A stretch of DNA of 64,000 nt from Thiobacillus sp. (GCA_019459055.1 JAIBEI010000025.1:1-64000); one strand, 5' to 3'. Shown: positions 10,377 to 20,950, numbered from the stretch's first letter. The notes: a model not told the origin generated them from the letters alone. Numbers and translations are program-made.

Positions 10377-10980
10377 TTGAACGATTATCTTAGCCCAATG
10401 GTGGAACGTAGAACTGACCTACGCAAGTGTCAAATGATGCAAGCCATTAGCACAATGCATTGAACTACGCTTGCCTTGCCCCACAAGGACTTGGTCATTT
10501 TTCGACAGAAGGCGCTAACGGTTTGGCAAATGATAGGGCACGTTGAGTGTACGTCGGCTTTGTGGAGTTAGAGTCACCATTTTCACTTGACCGGAATGGG
10601 CCGTCGGCAATCTATCCGAAAAGCAGTCGTTGGCCTGTCTTTGCGGATATGGGGTCGGGCGCGATATTCCTGCTTCTTCCAAAAAATATGTTAGACCGCT
10701 TCAGCTCGGGAGTGCGCGTTTGCCGTGTATTGCTGATGAGTGACGGCTCAAGAACCGTATGGCGGACCAAGCTGGCCAGAACCCGTTGGCCGCTACGGCC
10801 GACAACCGCCTGTTATGGCTAGGTAGTCGATTGTCGTATCCTCGGCCAGAAAGAGACGGTGGAGACATGTTCGTCGAAAGTCTGTTCACCGGGCGTTAGA
10901 ATGTTTGGGATGCAGCCAGTTCTATTTCGAACCTGGCCCCTTTGATTTTATTCACCAGGCTGAGTGAAATTCAACAAGCC

Positions 10981-11421
10981 ATGAACCCGTTCATCGAAGC
11001 CGCACTTGAAGAAGCAAGGATTGGTCAGGCTGAGGGAGGCATTCCGATTGGATCGGTGATTGTGCACCAGGGCCGCATCATCGGTCGGGGGCATAATCGT
11101 CGCGTGCAGCGGGGTAGCGCCATCCTGCACGCCGAGATGGACGCCCTGGAGAACGCCGGCCGCCAACCCGCCAGCGTGTACCGCGAGGCGGTGCTCTATA
11201 CCACCCTGTCACCATGCGCGATGTGCAGCGGCGCTATCTTGTTGTACGGCATCCCAAAAGTTGTGATCGGCGAGAACCAGACCTTCACGGGTGAAGAGAC
11301 CTTGTTGCGATCACGCGGGGTGCAGGTGGAGATCCTGCAGGAGGCTGCCTGCATCGAACTGATGCGCAGCTTCATTGCCAACAACCCCGGGCTATGGAAC
11401 GAGGACATCGGGGTGGTTTGA
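10981..11421 (+). CDS. Nucleoside/cytosine deaminase family protein
   Basis: HAEMDAL and SPCAMCSGA zinc motifs; C-terminus PGLWNEDIG. Confidence 0.85.
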   Translation: MNPFIEAALEEARIGQAEGGIPIGSVIVHQGRIIGRGHNRRVQRGSAILHAEMDALENAGRQPASVYREAVLYTTLSPCAMCSGAILLYGIPKVVIGENQTFTGEETLLRSRGVQVEILQEAACIELMRSFIANNPGLWNEDIGVV

Positions 11422-11435
11422 ACCCACTGAATATC

Positions 11436-12920
11436 ATGAGAAAACCTTGTTTGTTGTGCTGGATCATTTTGTCGATTCTGTTTGGATTCGCGGTCGGCGC
11501 GCAGGCAACGGCCGCGGAAAAAGCCGGCTTGAAGGTTCTGACGGAAGAAAGTCCCCCGCTGAATTTCATCCAGGGCGGTGAAGTAACCGGCCTGGCGACC
11601 GAGGTAGTGAGGGAACTCGGCAAACGGACCGGGAGTGCTGCAAGCATCCGGCTGGTCCCGTGGCAGGAAGGCTACCAGGCGCTCCTGGAGCAGCCCGATG
11701 TCGCGCTCTTTTCCACGGTCATGACTGCGGAACGCAAGCCCTTGTTCAAGTGGGTGGGCCCCTTGGCGGTCCTGGATACCAATCTCTACGCGCTGAAGGG
11801 GTCGGCGATCAGGATCACCAACCTGGACGACGCCAGGAAGCTTGGCAAGATTGCGACCGTAGCGAAATATTACTCGGAACAAATCCTCGAGAAGGAGGGC
11901 TTTACCAATACGCAAAGCTATCCGAACCGGGAGGCCACCGTACGCGAGCTGCTGGATGGGAAAGTGCAATTACTGGCCTCCAGCAACCTGGGAATGCCGG
12001 CTGCGCTGAAGAAGATGGGCGGGTCCATGGAGGACGTGGAATCTGTCTTCACCCTTTCGACCGATCTGTTCTACATCGCTTTTTCGAAGGCCACATCGCC
12101 GGAGCGGGTCGCCCGTTGGCAGGATGCATTGGATGAAATGAAACGGGACGGCAGCTTTGCGAAGATTTACGCCAGGTGGCTCCCGGCCGAAATTCCGCCC
12201 GGCATCTTCCAGTTGGTGACCGAAGAATACCCGCCCGTCACCTTTATGAAGGATGGCAAGCCGTCTGGATTCGTGACGGATATGGTGAGGGAAATCGCCG
12301 CTCGCCAGAAAATTCCAGACAACATCCGGCTGACGTCCTGGAAAAATGCCTACAACATGGCTCTCGTCCACCCAAAGGTGGTTCTTTTCAGCGCTGAGCG
12401 CACACCTGAGAGGGATAGCCTCTTCCAATGGGTGGGGCCTGTCGGCAGGAACAGCGCAATTCTTTACGCAAAGAAGGGCTCCGGAATCAGGATAAATAGC
12501 TTGGAAGAGGCCAAGGCGATTTCCGCCATCGCCACGACGACCAATTGGTTTACCGAGCAGCACCTGAAGCGTGAAGGATTCAAGAACCTGCTGAGTTCCC
12601 CGGATCCGCGTGCAAACGTCAGGCAGCTCATGAATGGCGAGACGCAGCTTTCAATTTTCACGGATATCACGATCCAGGAGCTTGCAAGAGAAGCTGGATA
12701 CAGCATGGAAGACCTGGAGCCCGTTTTCACCGTGATCCAGACGGATTTCTACATTGCCCTGTCAAGCGATACGCCCGCTGCTGTGGTGCAGGCATGGCAA
12801 ACAACCCTGGACAGCCTGAAGAAGGACGGCACCTTTGAAAAAATATACCGGCGCTACCTGCCCAATGCCGATCTGGGCGATCTGCTCCGGACGCTGCCGA
12901 GGCTAAAGAGACAACCGTAA
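11436..12920 (+). CDS. Periplasmic solute-binding protein with two tandem SBP_bac_3-like domains
   Basis: Signal peptide; two homologous halves (LTEESPPLNFIQGGEVTGLATEVVRE / VTEEYPPVTFMKDGKPSGFVTDMVRE). Confidence 0.82.
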   Translation: MRKPCLLCWIILSILFGFAVGAQATAAEKAGLKVLTEESPPLNFIQGGEVTGLATEVVRELGKRTGSAASIRLVPWQEGYQALLEQPDVALFSTVMTAERKPLFKWVGPLAVLDTNLYALKGSAIRITNLDDARKLGKIATVAKYYSEQILEKEGFTNTQSYPNREATVRELLDGKVQLLASSNLGMPAALKKMGGSMEDVESVFTLSTDLFYIAFSKATSPERVARWQDALDEMKRDGSFAKIYARWLPAEIPPGIFQLVTEEYPPVTFMKDGKPSGFVTDMVREIAARQKIPDNIRLTSWKNAYNMALVHPKVVLFSAERTPERDSLFQWVGPVGRNSAILYAKKGSGIRINSLEEAKAISAIATTTNWFTEQHLKREGFKNLLSSPDPRANVRQLMNGETQLSIFTDITIQELAREAGYSMEDLEPVFTVIQTDFYIALSSDTPAAVVQAWQTTLDSLKKDGTFEKIYRRYLPNADLGDLLRTLPRLKRQP

Positions 12921-12923
12921 ACC

Positions 12924-13370
12924 GTGGGGCTAAAGGTGAAATTTCCAGGTTGGATTTTGTGGTTTCTGCTTATGGTGTGGCTTGATGCCGCGGCCCTCGA
13001 CGCCACAACGGGCGTGAAGGTGACGCCACTTGCGAAGGAGACCTCCAGCTGGGACGGCAAACCGATCGTCTATCCGGCAGGGACAGCCGAAATGACCGTG
13101 TTGCGCATCGAGATTGCGCCAGGCGCGCAGACCGGATGGCACTGCCACCTCGTCCCAAACTTTGCCTACATGCTCGAAGGAACGCTCGAACTTGTGCTCG
13201 ATGACGGGCGCAGGAAACGGTTGAATGCAGGCGATGTGCTTTCCGAAGTGGTAAACCGATCGCACAACGGGCGGAATGTCGGAAGCGCTCCGGTGAAGCT
13301 CGTCGTGTTTTATACGGGCGCTGCAGGCATCCCTTTGTCCGTCAAGGAAAAGGCGTGTCTTCATGAGTGA
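12924..13370 (+). CDS. Cupin-domain protein with N-terminal hydrophobic leader
   Basis: Cupin motifs TGWHCHLVPNFAYMLEGTLELVLDDG and LNAGDVL. Confidence 0.75.
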   Translation: MGLKVKFPGWILWFLLMVWLDAAALDATTGVKVTPLAKETSSWDGKPIVYPAGTAEMTVLRIEIAPGAQTGWHCHLVPNFAYMLEGTLELVLDDGRRKRLNAGDVLSEVVNRSHNGRNVGSAPVKLVVFYTGAAGIPLSVKEKACLHE

Positions 13371-13464
13371 ATTGCGGCGGAAGATTCAGTCGTCAGCCTG
13401 AGAAGAATCGCACCGCGAAAAATGCCCTGTGCTCCACAAGCCTGGAGCCGTCCGGGTATGCACA

Positions 13465-14052
13465 CTACCCCTCTATCCCCGGCAGATCAGCCACCCCCGG
13501 TTCGAGCTGGACCTGCATACAGACATTGGTCAGGGCCCAAAGAACATACTGGGAGACAAGTGAGATCAAGTCGATGAAGTCTCGCGAGCTGAGGACGCCC
13601 CGGGTCCGATTCCACAATTCTGGCGGTAGCGATCGGTCGTTCACGAAGGCGTCGGTGAGTTCGAGAAAAGCGCGCTCCCTTTCCGCCGCGAAGGCGGTGT
13701 AGGAGCCCTGCCGAATGGCGTCAAGCTCCGTGTCGTTGATGCCGAACTCGCGCCCGACTTTGAGATGGTGCTTCCAGACATACTCGCTGCGATAAAGGAC
13801 CGCCATACGGAGGATGACCAGCTCCTGCTCACGGATCGTCAGCCCCATCTTCGACTTCGAAGTCACCCAGTAGTCCAGGAACGGCCCAAGGGTTTCCTGG
13901 TTCTGCATCAGCAGACCGAGGACATTGCGCGGGAAGCCTTCCCCCTGGAGGCCCTTGCCGGGGATCCGTCCCAGGATCTCCACCCATTCCGGGCGCAGAT
14001 CGTCGGTCGACAGCGGGGCAATGCGCGAATCCGGTTCGTTGGGAAACGTCAT
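13465..14052 (-). CDS. Carboxymuconolactone decarboxylase (AhpD-like) family protein
   Basis: LTIREQELVILRMAVLYRSEYVWKHHLKVGREFGI. Confidence 0.78.
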   Translation of the reverse strand: MTFPNEPDSRIAPLSTDDLRPEWVEILGRIPGKGLQGEGFPRNVLGLLMQNQETLGPFLDYWVTSKSKMGLTIREQELVILRMAVLYRSEYVWKHHLKVGREFGINDTELDAIRQGSYTAFAAERERAFLELTDAFVNDRSLPPELWNRTRGVLSSRDFIDLISLVSQYVLWALTNVCMQVQLEPGVADLPGIEG

Positions 14053-14092
14053 GTGGTGAACTCCATGAACTTCTACTTGTGAACGATGCGGC

Positions 14093-14989
14093 CTAAACCC
14101 CGTTCTTCTTGAACCACTCGGCCATCCGTTTCCAGCCGTCCTCGGCAGGCGCCTTGCGGTAGCTGGGCCGGTAATCGGCGTGGAAGGCGTGGGGCGCGTC
14201 GTGATAGACATGGATGGCCGACGCCTTGCTGGCTGGGTTGGCGGATTCCACCAGGGCCGCCTGCATCTTCTTCACGGTGTCCGGCGGAATGCCCGGGTCC
14301 TGGCCGCCGTAGAGACCGAGAACCGGCCCGTTCAGCTTGCCGGCGAGGTCCAGCGGATGCTTGGGCGTCAATCCGCTCGTCGCGCTGGTCAGGCGTCCAT
14401 ACCAGGCCACGCCGGCTTTCACGCCGGGATGGTGGGCGGCGTACAGCCAGACGATGCGCCCGCCCCAGCAGAAGCCGGTGATGCCCAGCCGCGTGGTGTC
14501 GCCGCCGTGGGACTTGGCCCAGGCTACGCAGGCGTCGAGGTCGGCCATGACCTGGCTGTCCGGCACCTTCGACACCACCTTGGCGATGAGTTCGGGGATG
14601 TCGCTGTACTGTCGCGGGTCGCCCTGGCGCGCATACAGCTCGGGGGCGATGGCCTGGTAGCCCAGCTTGGCCAGGCGGCGGCAGACGTCCTTGATGTATT
14701 CGTGCACGCCGAAGATTTCCTGCACCACCAGGATGACCGGGAAGTTGTTGCCCTGAGCGGGCTGGGCCCGGTAGGCCGGCATGTTGCCGTCGGGGGTGGA
14801 CACCTGGATTTCGCCGGCCGTGAGGCCTGTGCTGTCGGTGCTGATGGCGGTCTGGGCCATCACCGGCTGCACGGCGAGGGCAAAGCCCGCGCCCAGGGCG
14901 GTGACCAAAAAGCCGCGCCGGGTGAGGGGCTGGGGTGGGGGAACCAGGCTATTCAATTCTGCGGTCAGCGCGTCGATGTCGGCGTTCAT
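14093..14989 (-). CDS. Dienelactone hydrolase family protein with Tat-like leader
   Basis: [23 protein letters not shown] leader; [16 protein letters not shown] (GxCxG nucleophile), DAPHAFHAD. Confidence 0.88.
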   Translation of the reverse strand: MNADIDALTAELNSLVPPPQPLTRRGFLVTALGAGFALAVQPVMAQTAISTDSTGLTAGEIQVSTPDGNMPAYRAQPAQGNNFPVILVVQEIFGVHEYIKDVCRRLAKLGYQAIAPELYARQGDPRQYSDIPELIAKVVSKVPDSQVMADLDACVAWAKSHGGDTTRLGITGFCWGGRIVWLYAAHHPGVKAGVAWYGRLTSATSGLTPKHPLDLAGKLNGPVLGLYGGQDPGIPPDTVKKMQAALVESANPASKASAIHVYHDAPHAFHADYRPSYRKAPAEDGWKRMAEWFKKNGV

Positions 14990-15009
14990 GGGGTCTCCTT
15001 TGGGGGCGG

Positions 15010-15642
15010 TTAAAAATGCGCGCCGACCACGATCTGGTGCAGGTCGATGCCGTCGTTCGGTTTCTCGATGTCGGCGTTGGAATAGTGGGAATACTGCAGG
15101 CCGGCGAACCCGCGTTTGGCCAGCTCGACTCCCACCGCCAGATGCTGGGAGAACTGGAAGCGGGAGCCGAAATCCTTGCTGCCGAGCTGGTCGCGATTGA
15201 ACAGCGAGACACCCAGGCCGGCTTCGGCGAAGGGCCGCCAGCGGCCGTTGCCGTAATGAAGATGGAGGCGGCCGATCGCGCCGCCCTGGTTCAAATTGTC
15301 CGGTCCATCGGCCGGGCCGGTGTGGCGGAAGTGGCTCAGTTCCAGTTCGGGGCGCAGCGAGGCTTTCCAGTTGCCCCAGTCGGCGGACCACAGCGGGCCG
15401 AAGCGCAGGCTGAGCCCCACCCGTTCGTAATCGCTGCCGCCTTCACCGACCAGCAGGGCGATTTCCGGACCCTCCGCCGCAGCCGATGCGGTGGCGAACG
15501 GCGTGAAGGTGAATGCCAGGGTGGCGAGCACTGTAGGCAGGCCAAAGCGGCGCTGCGGAAAAACGACTGGATAGCGGCCCACGAGCGATTTCCCTGTTTT
15601 GATTGATTCACACGGCGCGTGCCGAAACCGGCACACCCGCAA
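15010..15642 (-). CDS. PagL-like lipid A 3-O-deacylase family protein
   Basis: C-terminal [29 protein letters not shown]; beta-barrel-like pattern; exact start uncertain. Confidence 0.72.
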   Translation of the reverse strand: MRVCRFRHAPCESIKTGKSLVGRYPVVFPQRRFGLPTVLATLAFTFTPFATASAAAEGPEIALLVGEGGSDYERVGLSLRFGPLWSADWGNWKASLRPELELSHFRHTGPADGPDNLNQGGAIGRLHLHYGNGRWRPFAEAGLGVSLFNRDQLGSKDFGSRFQFSQHLAVGVELAKRGFAGLQYSHYSNADIEKPNDGIDLHQIVVGAHF

Positions 15643-15741
15643 TTCAATTCAGTATAGGTATATCGATCGGAGGGAAGCGCTTCCGAGCAGGCATCGAGCG
15701 CGGCGCAGCCACTGTCCGCGCGGCAATTCAGGGATGCGGGG

Positions 15742-15996
15742 TCAGCGTATTTCGGGCAGCACGATGTTGACTTCGATCACCTCGAAATTCCCCTGCTTTT
15801 CCAGCCCGACCTTGATGTCTTCCGGGTTGATCTTGACGTATTTCGAAATCACCGCGACCAGATCCTTTTGCAGATCGGGCAGGAAATCCGGGCCGGACAG
15901 GCCCACGCGCTCGCGCGCGATGATGAGTTGCAGGCGCTCTTTGGCGACCGAGGCGGTGGCTTTCTTTTCGCCGAATATGAGGGAGAGCCAGGACAT
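15742..15996 (-). CDS. minE: Cell division topological specificity factor MinE
   Basis: Adjacent to min[31 protein letters not shown]. Confidence 0.95.
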   Translation of the reverse strand: MSWLSLIFGEKKATASVAKERLQLIIARERVGLSGPDFLPDLQKDLVAVISKYVKINPEDIKVGLEKQGNFEVIEVNIVLPEIR

Positions 15997-15997
15997 A

Positions 15998-16813
15998 TTA
16001 CTTGCCTCCGAACAGGCGCTTTAGCAGGCCCGGTTTTTCGTGGTCGACGAAGCGCAGCGGGTGCGTTTCGCCGAGGAAGCGGCCAATCGCGTCCAGATAG
16101 GCATCGGCCACCGGCGTGTCCTTTTGATGAATCGCCGGGATGCCCTGGTTGGACGCATGCAGCACGGCTTCGGATTCGGGGATGACGCCCAGGAGCGGAA
16201 TCCGCAGCAGTTCCTGAATATCGGTATAGGTCAGCATTTCGCCTTCGTGCGCGCGCTTCGGCGAATAGCGGGTGACCAGCAGGTGTTCCTTCACCGGCTC
16301 GCGGCCTTCGACGGCGCGGCGGCTTTTCGACTGGATGATGCCGAGGATGCGGTCGGAGTCGCGCACCGAGGACACTTCCGGGTTGGTGACGACGATGGCC
16401 TCGTCGGCGAAGGTCAGCGCCATCACCGCGCCGTGCTCGATGCCGGCGGGCGAGTCGCAGACGATGTAATCGAAGCCCTGGTGTTCCAGGTCCTTCAGCA
16501 CTTTCTCCACACCTTCCTCGGTGAGCGCGTCCTTGTCGCGCGTCTGCGAGGCGGGCAGCACGAACAGGTTGTCGGCGTGCTTGTCCTTGATCAGCGCCTG
16601 GTGCAGGTTGGCGTCGCCCTGGATGACGTTGACGAAGTCGTACACCACGCGGCGCTCGCAGCCCATGATGAGGTCGAGGTTGCGCAGGCCGACGTCGAAG
16701 TCGATGACCGCGGTCTTGAAGCCGCGCATGGCGAGACCGCTGGCGATCGAGGCGCTGGTGGTGGTTTTGCCGACGCCGCCCTTGCCCGAGGTGATGGTGA
16801 TGATGGTGGCCAC
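15998..16813 (-). CDS. minD: Septum site-determining ATPase MinD
   Basis: Deviant Walker [11 protein letters not shown]-terminal amphipathic [10 protein letters not shown]. Confidence 0.97.
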   Translation of the reverse strand: MATIITITSGKGGVGKTTTSASIASGLAMRGFKTAVIDFDVGLRNLDLIMGCERRVVYDFVNVIQGDANLHQALIKDKHADNLFVLPASQTRDKDALTEEGVEKVLKDLEHQGFDYIVCDSPAGIEHGAVMALTFADEAIVVTNPEVSSVRDSDRILGIIQSKSRRAVEGREPVKEHLLVTRYSPKRAHEGEMLTYTDIQELLRIPLLGVIPESEAVLHASNQGIPAIHQKDTPVADAYLDAIGRFLGETHPLRFVDHEKPGLLKRLFGGK

Positions 16814-16835
16814 AGAGCTTCCTTTTTACGTGGGA

Positions 16836-17588
16836 TTAGAGGGGTTCGATGACGATCTGGCTGGCGGCGGCCAGGCGGATTTGCGCCGGCTTCTTCGCCA
16901 CGGTGGCATCCAGCGCCGTGTCGAAGGTGCGATATACGCCCGCGATCGAGACCAGTTCGGCTTCGAGATGGGTGGTGAAAATCCGTGCCGTGACATCGCC
17001 CCGCGCGCCCGCGAGCGCCCGGCCCTTGAGCGGCGCATACACATGGATGCTGCCGTCGGCGATCACTTCCGCGCCTGGGTTGACCGCCGCCAGCACCACG
17101 ATGTCGCCGCCCGCCGCATAGACCCGCTGGCCCGAGCGCAGCGGCTTGTCGATGATGCGGGTGGGGACGGGTGCTGCGGGTTGCGGGACGAGAGCTGCTG
17201 CGGGTTCGGGCAGGGGCTCCGGCACCGGCTCGGGCGCAGCCGCGACGGGCGCAGGCGCGGCGGCGTTCAGCACCAGCAGTCCCGCCCGGCTGGCGGCTGC
17301 GGCCAGTTCAGGCGATGCGTTCTGCACCGCGAACGGATTCAGTCCGCGACTTTGCAGTTCCTGCGCCAGCCAGGCCCAGTCGGGCGAGGCCGCGTCGGAC
17401 GGCAATCGGCCACACTCGAACACTGCCGCCTCGCCGCCGAAAAAGTCCGGCGTCGCGGCAAACAGCGTGCTGATGTGGGTGGCCAGCGCGGCGTGCTCGG
17501 CGCTGTTGAGGATGACCTGGATCCCGGCGAGCCGCGTGGTTTTCAGTTCCAGCGCGGGCGCGGGGCGGGGCTCACGTCGGCGCGGCAT
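16836..17588 (-). CDS. minC: Septum formation inhibitor MinC
   Basis: RSGQRVYAAGGDIVVLAAVNPGAEVIADGSIHVYAPLKGRALAG. Confidence 0.95.
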   Translation of the reverse strand: MPRRREPRPAPALELKTTRLAGIQVILNSAEHAALATHISTLFAATPDFFGGEAAVFECGRLPSDAASPDWAWLAQELQSRGLNPFAVQNASPELAAAASRAGLLVLNAAAPAPVAAAPEPVPEPLPEPAAALVPQPAAPVPTRIIDKPLRSGQRVYAAGGDIVVLAAVNPGAEVIADGSIHVYAPLKGRALAGARGDVTARIFTTHLEAELVSIAGVYRTFDTALDATVAKKPAQIRLAAASQIVIEPL

Positions 17589-17694
17589 GGCGGGCAGGGG
17601 GATGGAAATTCACGAAAAAGACGATCGAAAGCAACCCCGAGAGTCTATCCGCACCTGCACCATGGGGCAAGGCGCGCTGCCCCCGCACCCACGT

Positions 17695-18492
17695 TCAGGC
17701 GGCTTCTTTCGGCCGCATCTGGCGGCTGTAGAGGAATTCCAGCACCTGGCTGCGCAGGCCGTGATAGTGCGGGTCGTGCGCCAGCTGCAGGCGGTCGCGC
17801 GGGCGCGGCAGGCCCACCGTGAGGATTTCGCCAATGGTCGCGGCCGGGCCGTTGGTCATCATCACGATGCGGTCGGAGAGCAGCACCGCCTCGTCGACGT
17901 CGTGGGTGACCATGATGACCGTGCTTTGCGTCGCCGCGACGATCTTCAACAGTTCGTCCTGCAGGTGGGCGCGGGTCAGCGCGTCGAGCGCGCCGAAGGG
18001 CTCGTCCATCAGCAGCACCTTCGGCTCCATCGCCAGCGCGCGGGCAATGCCGACGCGCTGTTTCATGCCGCCGGATATTTCGCCCGGCAGCTTGGCCGCG
18101 GCGTGGGTCAGGCCCACCAGTTCCAGCGCGGCGCTGGTGCGCGCCTTCAGTTGTTTTCCGGATTCCGTGCGGCCAAACACTTTTTCCACAGCCAGGTAAA
18201 CGTTCTCGAACGCGCTGAGCCAGGGCAGCAAAGAGTGGTTCTGGAACACCACCCCGCGTTCCGGCCCCGGCCCCTTGATCTCCTTGTTGGCGAGCAGCAG
18301 AACGCCGTCGGTGGCGTCGAGCAGTCCGGCCACCAGATTCAGCAGCGTCGACTTGCCGCAGCCGGAGTGGCCGATCAGCGCGATGAACTCGCCCTGGTCG
18401 ACGTGGAGGTCGATGCCGGTGAGGGCGGTGAACTTACCTTTCCTGGTGCTGAACACCATCGAGGCGTTTTCGATCTGGACGTAGCTTTGCAT
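17695..18492 (-). CDS. nrtC: Nitrate/nitrite ABC transporter ATP-binding protein
   Basis: Walker A GHSGCGKST, signature SGGMKQRVGIARAL, Walker B LLMDEPFGALD; nrtABC context. Confidence 0.87.
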   Translation of the reverse strand: MQSYVQIENASMVFSTRKGKFTALTGIDLHVDQGEFIALIGHSGCGKSTLLNLVAGLLDATDGVLLLANKEIKGPGPERGVVFQNHSLLPWLSAFENVYLAVEKVFGRTESGKQLKARTSAALELVGLTHAAAKLPGEISGGMKQRVGIARALAMEPKVLLMDEPFGALDALTRAHLQDELLKIVAATQSTVIMVTHDVDEAVLLSDRIVMMTNGPAATIGEILTVGLPRPRDRLQLAHDPHYHGLRSQVLEFLYSRQMRPKEAA

Positions 18493-18510
18493 GTCTTTTC
18501 CTTTCTAGGG

Positions 18511-18635
18511 GTGAGGCATAGGGGTCAGGATTCAGGGATCAGGATTCAGGGGAGGTGCGGCCTTCGGCCGCGCTCATTTGAGAAGGCGCGAAGCGACATT
18601 CCCTGATCCCTGAATCCCGACCCCTGACCCCTATC
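18511..18635. repeat. Heptamer inverted repeat (TCAGG variant): GTGAGGC-ATAGGGG-TCAGGAT-TCAGGGA-TCAGGAT-TCAGGGG ... CCCTGAT-CCCTGAA-TCCCGAC-CCCTGAC-CCCTATC; right arm overlaps the nrtB stop codon
   Basis: Read directly. Confidence 0.92.
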
Positions 18636-19539
18636 AGTCGTAACTGAACCGTTTCGCAATCAGCATCAGCATCTGCTCCAGCAGCAGCCCGACGATGCCG
18701 ACGACGAAGATGGCGATGATGATGTGGGCGACGTTGAGGTTGTTCCATTCATCCCACACCCAGAAGCCGATGCCGACGCCGCCGGTGAGCATTTCAGCGG
18801 CGACGATCACCAGCCAGGCGACGCCGATCGCCAGCCGCACGCCGGTGAGCACATATGGCAGCACGGCCGGGAACAGGATCTTGGTGAACACCTTGAACTC
18901 GGACAGGTTGAGCACGCGCGCGACGTTCATGTAGTCCTGCGGGATGCGCTGCACGCCGGCGGCGGTGTTGAGCACCATCGGCCAGATGCTGGAGATGAAG
19001 ATCACCCAGATCGACGCCGGTTCGGCTCGTTGCAGCACCAGGAGGCCGATCGGCAGCCAGGCCAGCGGCGACACCGGGCGCAGGATGCTGATGATCGGCG
19101 AGAGCATGCGGTTGAGGAAGTCGAAGCGGCCGATCATGAAGCCGAGCGGGATGCCGACGGCGGCCGCAAAACCGAAGCCGATGCCGACCCGATACAGCGA
19201 GTTGAGGATGTTCCAGCCGATGCCCTGGTCGTTGGGGCCGTTGTCATAGAACGGGTCGGAAAACAGTTCCACCGCGGCATCCCAGGTTTCGCCGGGGCCC
19301 GGAATCTGCCCGCCGCTGTTGGCGACCAGCGCCCACAGCGCCACGAACAGCAGCATGCCGAGCAGCGGCGGGATGGCATTCCTGAACAGGGTCCGCGTGC
19401 CTTCGACGAAGCGCTTGCCCGAATCGGTTTCGAAATAGGGCGTGCGCCGGGACGGCGCTGCGGGAGCGGGGAGGGCTTGGGTTTCCGGCGCCTCCAGCAC
19501 CCCGGACAGACTTCGGTCATTCAATGTGATCGCATTCAT
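18634..19539 (-). CDS. nrtB: Nitrate ABC transporter permease
   Basis: ABC permease-type TM sequence between nrtA and nrtC. Confidence 0.88.
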   Translation of the reverse strand: MNAITLNDRSLSGVLEAPETQALPAPAAPSRRTPYFETDSGKRFVEGTRTLFRNAIPPLLGMLLFVALWALVANSGGQIPGPGETWDAAVELFSDPFYDNGPNDQGIGWNILNSLYRVGIGFGFAAAVGIPLGFMIGRFDFLNRMLSPIISILRPVSPLAWLPIGLLVLQRAEPASIWVIFISSIWPMVLNTAAGVQRIPQDYMNVARVLNLSEFKVFTKILFPAVLPYVLTGVRLAIGVAWLVIVAAEMLTGGVGIGFWVWDEWNNLNVAHIIIAIFVVGIVGLLLEQMLMLIAKRFSYD

Positions 19540-19568
19540 GTGCGTACTCCTTGTGCGGTGTGTTCCGC

Positions 19569-19621
19569 CATTGCGAGGCGCAGGCTCAAAACCGGATTGC
19601 TACGCTTCGCCCGCAATGACA
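19569..19621. repeat. Short dispersed-type palindromic repeat (cattgcgaggcg...gctacgcttcgcccgcaatgac)
   Basis: Inverted ends cattgcg/cgcaatg; spurious peptide LLRFARND on one strand, familiar from dispersed repeats in many genomes. Confidence 0.6.
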
Positions 19622-19629
19622 TTTCAGGT

Positions 19630-20901
19630 TCAGGCCTTGATCTTGAAACCGTCGGCGTACTTGGCCGGATCCTTGCCGTCCCACACCACGCCGTCGATCA
19701 GCTTCGACGTGCGCATGTCGGACTTCGGCAGCGGCGTCTTGGTCATTGCGGCGGCGGCCTTGTATACATCGATGCGGTTGACCTTCTTCGCCACCGCCAG
19801 ATAGTCGGGGTGGTCCTTCAGCAGGCCCCAGCGCTTGTGCTGGGTGAGGAACCACATGCCGTCCGACAGGTAGGGGAAGCCCACCGTGCCGCCGTTGTAG
19901 AACTTCATGAAGTTGGGGTCTTTCCATTTCTTGCCGATGCCGTTGTCGTACTCGCCGTGCATGCGCCCCTCGATCGAGTCGAAGTCGGTGTTGACGTAGG
20001 ATTTGGCGGCGATGACCTTCGCCACCTCGGCGCGGTTTTTCATGTCGTCGATGTACTTCGACGCGTCGAGAATGGCCGCCACCATGGCGCGCGCGGTGTT
20101 CGGATACTTCTCGACGAATTCGGCGGTGGTGCCGAGCACCTTTTCCGGATGGTCTTTCCAGATTTCCTGCGTGGTGACGGCGGTGAAGCCGATCTTGTCG
20201 CGGATCGCCCGTGCGCCCCACGGCTCGCCCACGCAGAAGCCGTCCATGTTGCCCACCCGCATGTTGGCGACCATCTGCGGCGGCGGCACCACGATGTTCT
20301 TGACGTCGCGGAAGGGGTCGATGCCGTAGGTCGCCAGCCAGTAATACAGCCACATCGCGTGGGTGCCGGTGGGGAAGGTCTGGGCGAAGGTGTATTCGCG
20401 GGGTTCGGCCTTGACCAGTTTGGCGAGGCCGGCGCCATTGATCGCGCCCTTGTCCTTGAGTTGGTTCGACAGTGTGATCGCCTGGCCGTTGTTGTTGAGC
20501 GTGGCCAGCACCGCCATGTCCTTCTTCGGCCCGCCGATGCCCAATTGCACACCGTAGATCAGGCCGTACAGCACGTGCGCCGCGTCGAGTTCGCCGTTGA
20601 CCAGCTTGTCGCGCACCGCCGCCCACGAGGCTTCCTTGGAGGGCGTGATGGTGAGGCCGTACTTCTTGTCGAAGCCCTTCACCGAGGCCATCACCACCGA
20701 CGCGCAGTCGGTCAGCGGAATGAAGCCGATGCTGAGATTGGGTTTTTCCGGCGCGTCGGAGCCGGCGGCCCAGGCGCCTTGGCGCACGCCCGGAGGCACC
20801 AGCGCCATCAGGGCGGCGGCAACGGAAATTCCGGTGGTTTTTTTTATGAAGTCACGCTTGCTCGGATCCTGCACGAGGGGTTTGTCCTGGGTGTCGCTCA
20901 C
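19630..20901 (-). CDS. nrtA: Nitrate ABC transporter substrate-binding protein (NrtA/CmpA family)
   Basis: Leader KRDFIKKTTGISVAAALMAL; NLSIGFIPLTDCASVVMA; operon context. Confidence 0.9.
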   Translation of the reverse strand: MSDTQDKPLVQDPSKRDFIKKTTGISVAAALMALVPPGVRQGAWAAGSDAPEKPNLSIGFIPLTDCASVVMASVKGFDKKYGLTITPSKEASWAAVRDKLVNGELDAAHVLYGLIYGVQLGIGGPKKDMAVLATLNNNGQAITLSNQLKDKGAINGAGLAKLVKAEPREYTFAQTFPTGTHAMWLYYWLATYGIDPFRDVKNIVVPPPQMVANMRVGNMDGFCVGEPWGARAIRDKIGFTAVTTQEIWKDHPEKVLGTTAEFVEKYPNTARAMVAAILDASKYIDDMKNRAEVAKVIAAKSYVNTDFDSIEGRMHGEYDNGIGKKWKDPNFMKFYNGGTVGFPYLSDGMWFLTQHKRWGLLKDHPDYLAVAKKVNRIDVYKAAAAMTKTPLPKSDMRTSKLIDGVVWDGKDPAKYADGFKIKA

Positions 20902-20924
20902 GGTGGTTCTCCAAATAAAAAAGG

Positions 20925-20950
20925 CGTCGCCTTGAGGGCGGACGCCTTTG
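20925..20950 (-). terminator. Leader intrinsic terminator upstream of nrtA (candidate ANTAR-controlled attenuator)
   Basis: Minus strand AAGGCGTCCGCCCTCAAGGCGACGCCTTTTTTATTT followed by GGAGAACC before the nrtA start. Confidence 0.8.

Noticed and set aside
10547-10822. 91-aa ORF between the helicase and the deaminase
   Set aside because: No recognisable family or convincing gene context; may be degraded DNA.
10490-10930. Possible integron attC-like site (gcgctaacgg ... gcgttagaat)
   Set aside because: Spacing of about 400 nt, no convincing paired R/L boxes, and no integrase in the window.
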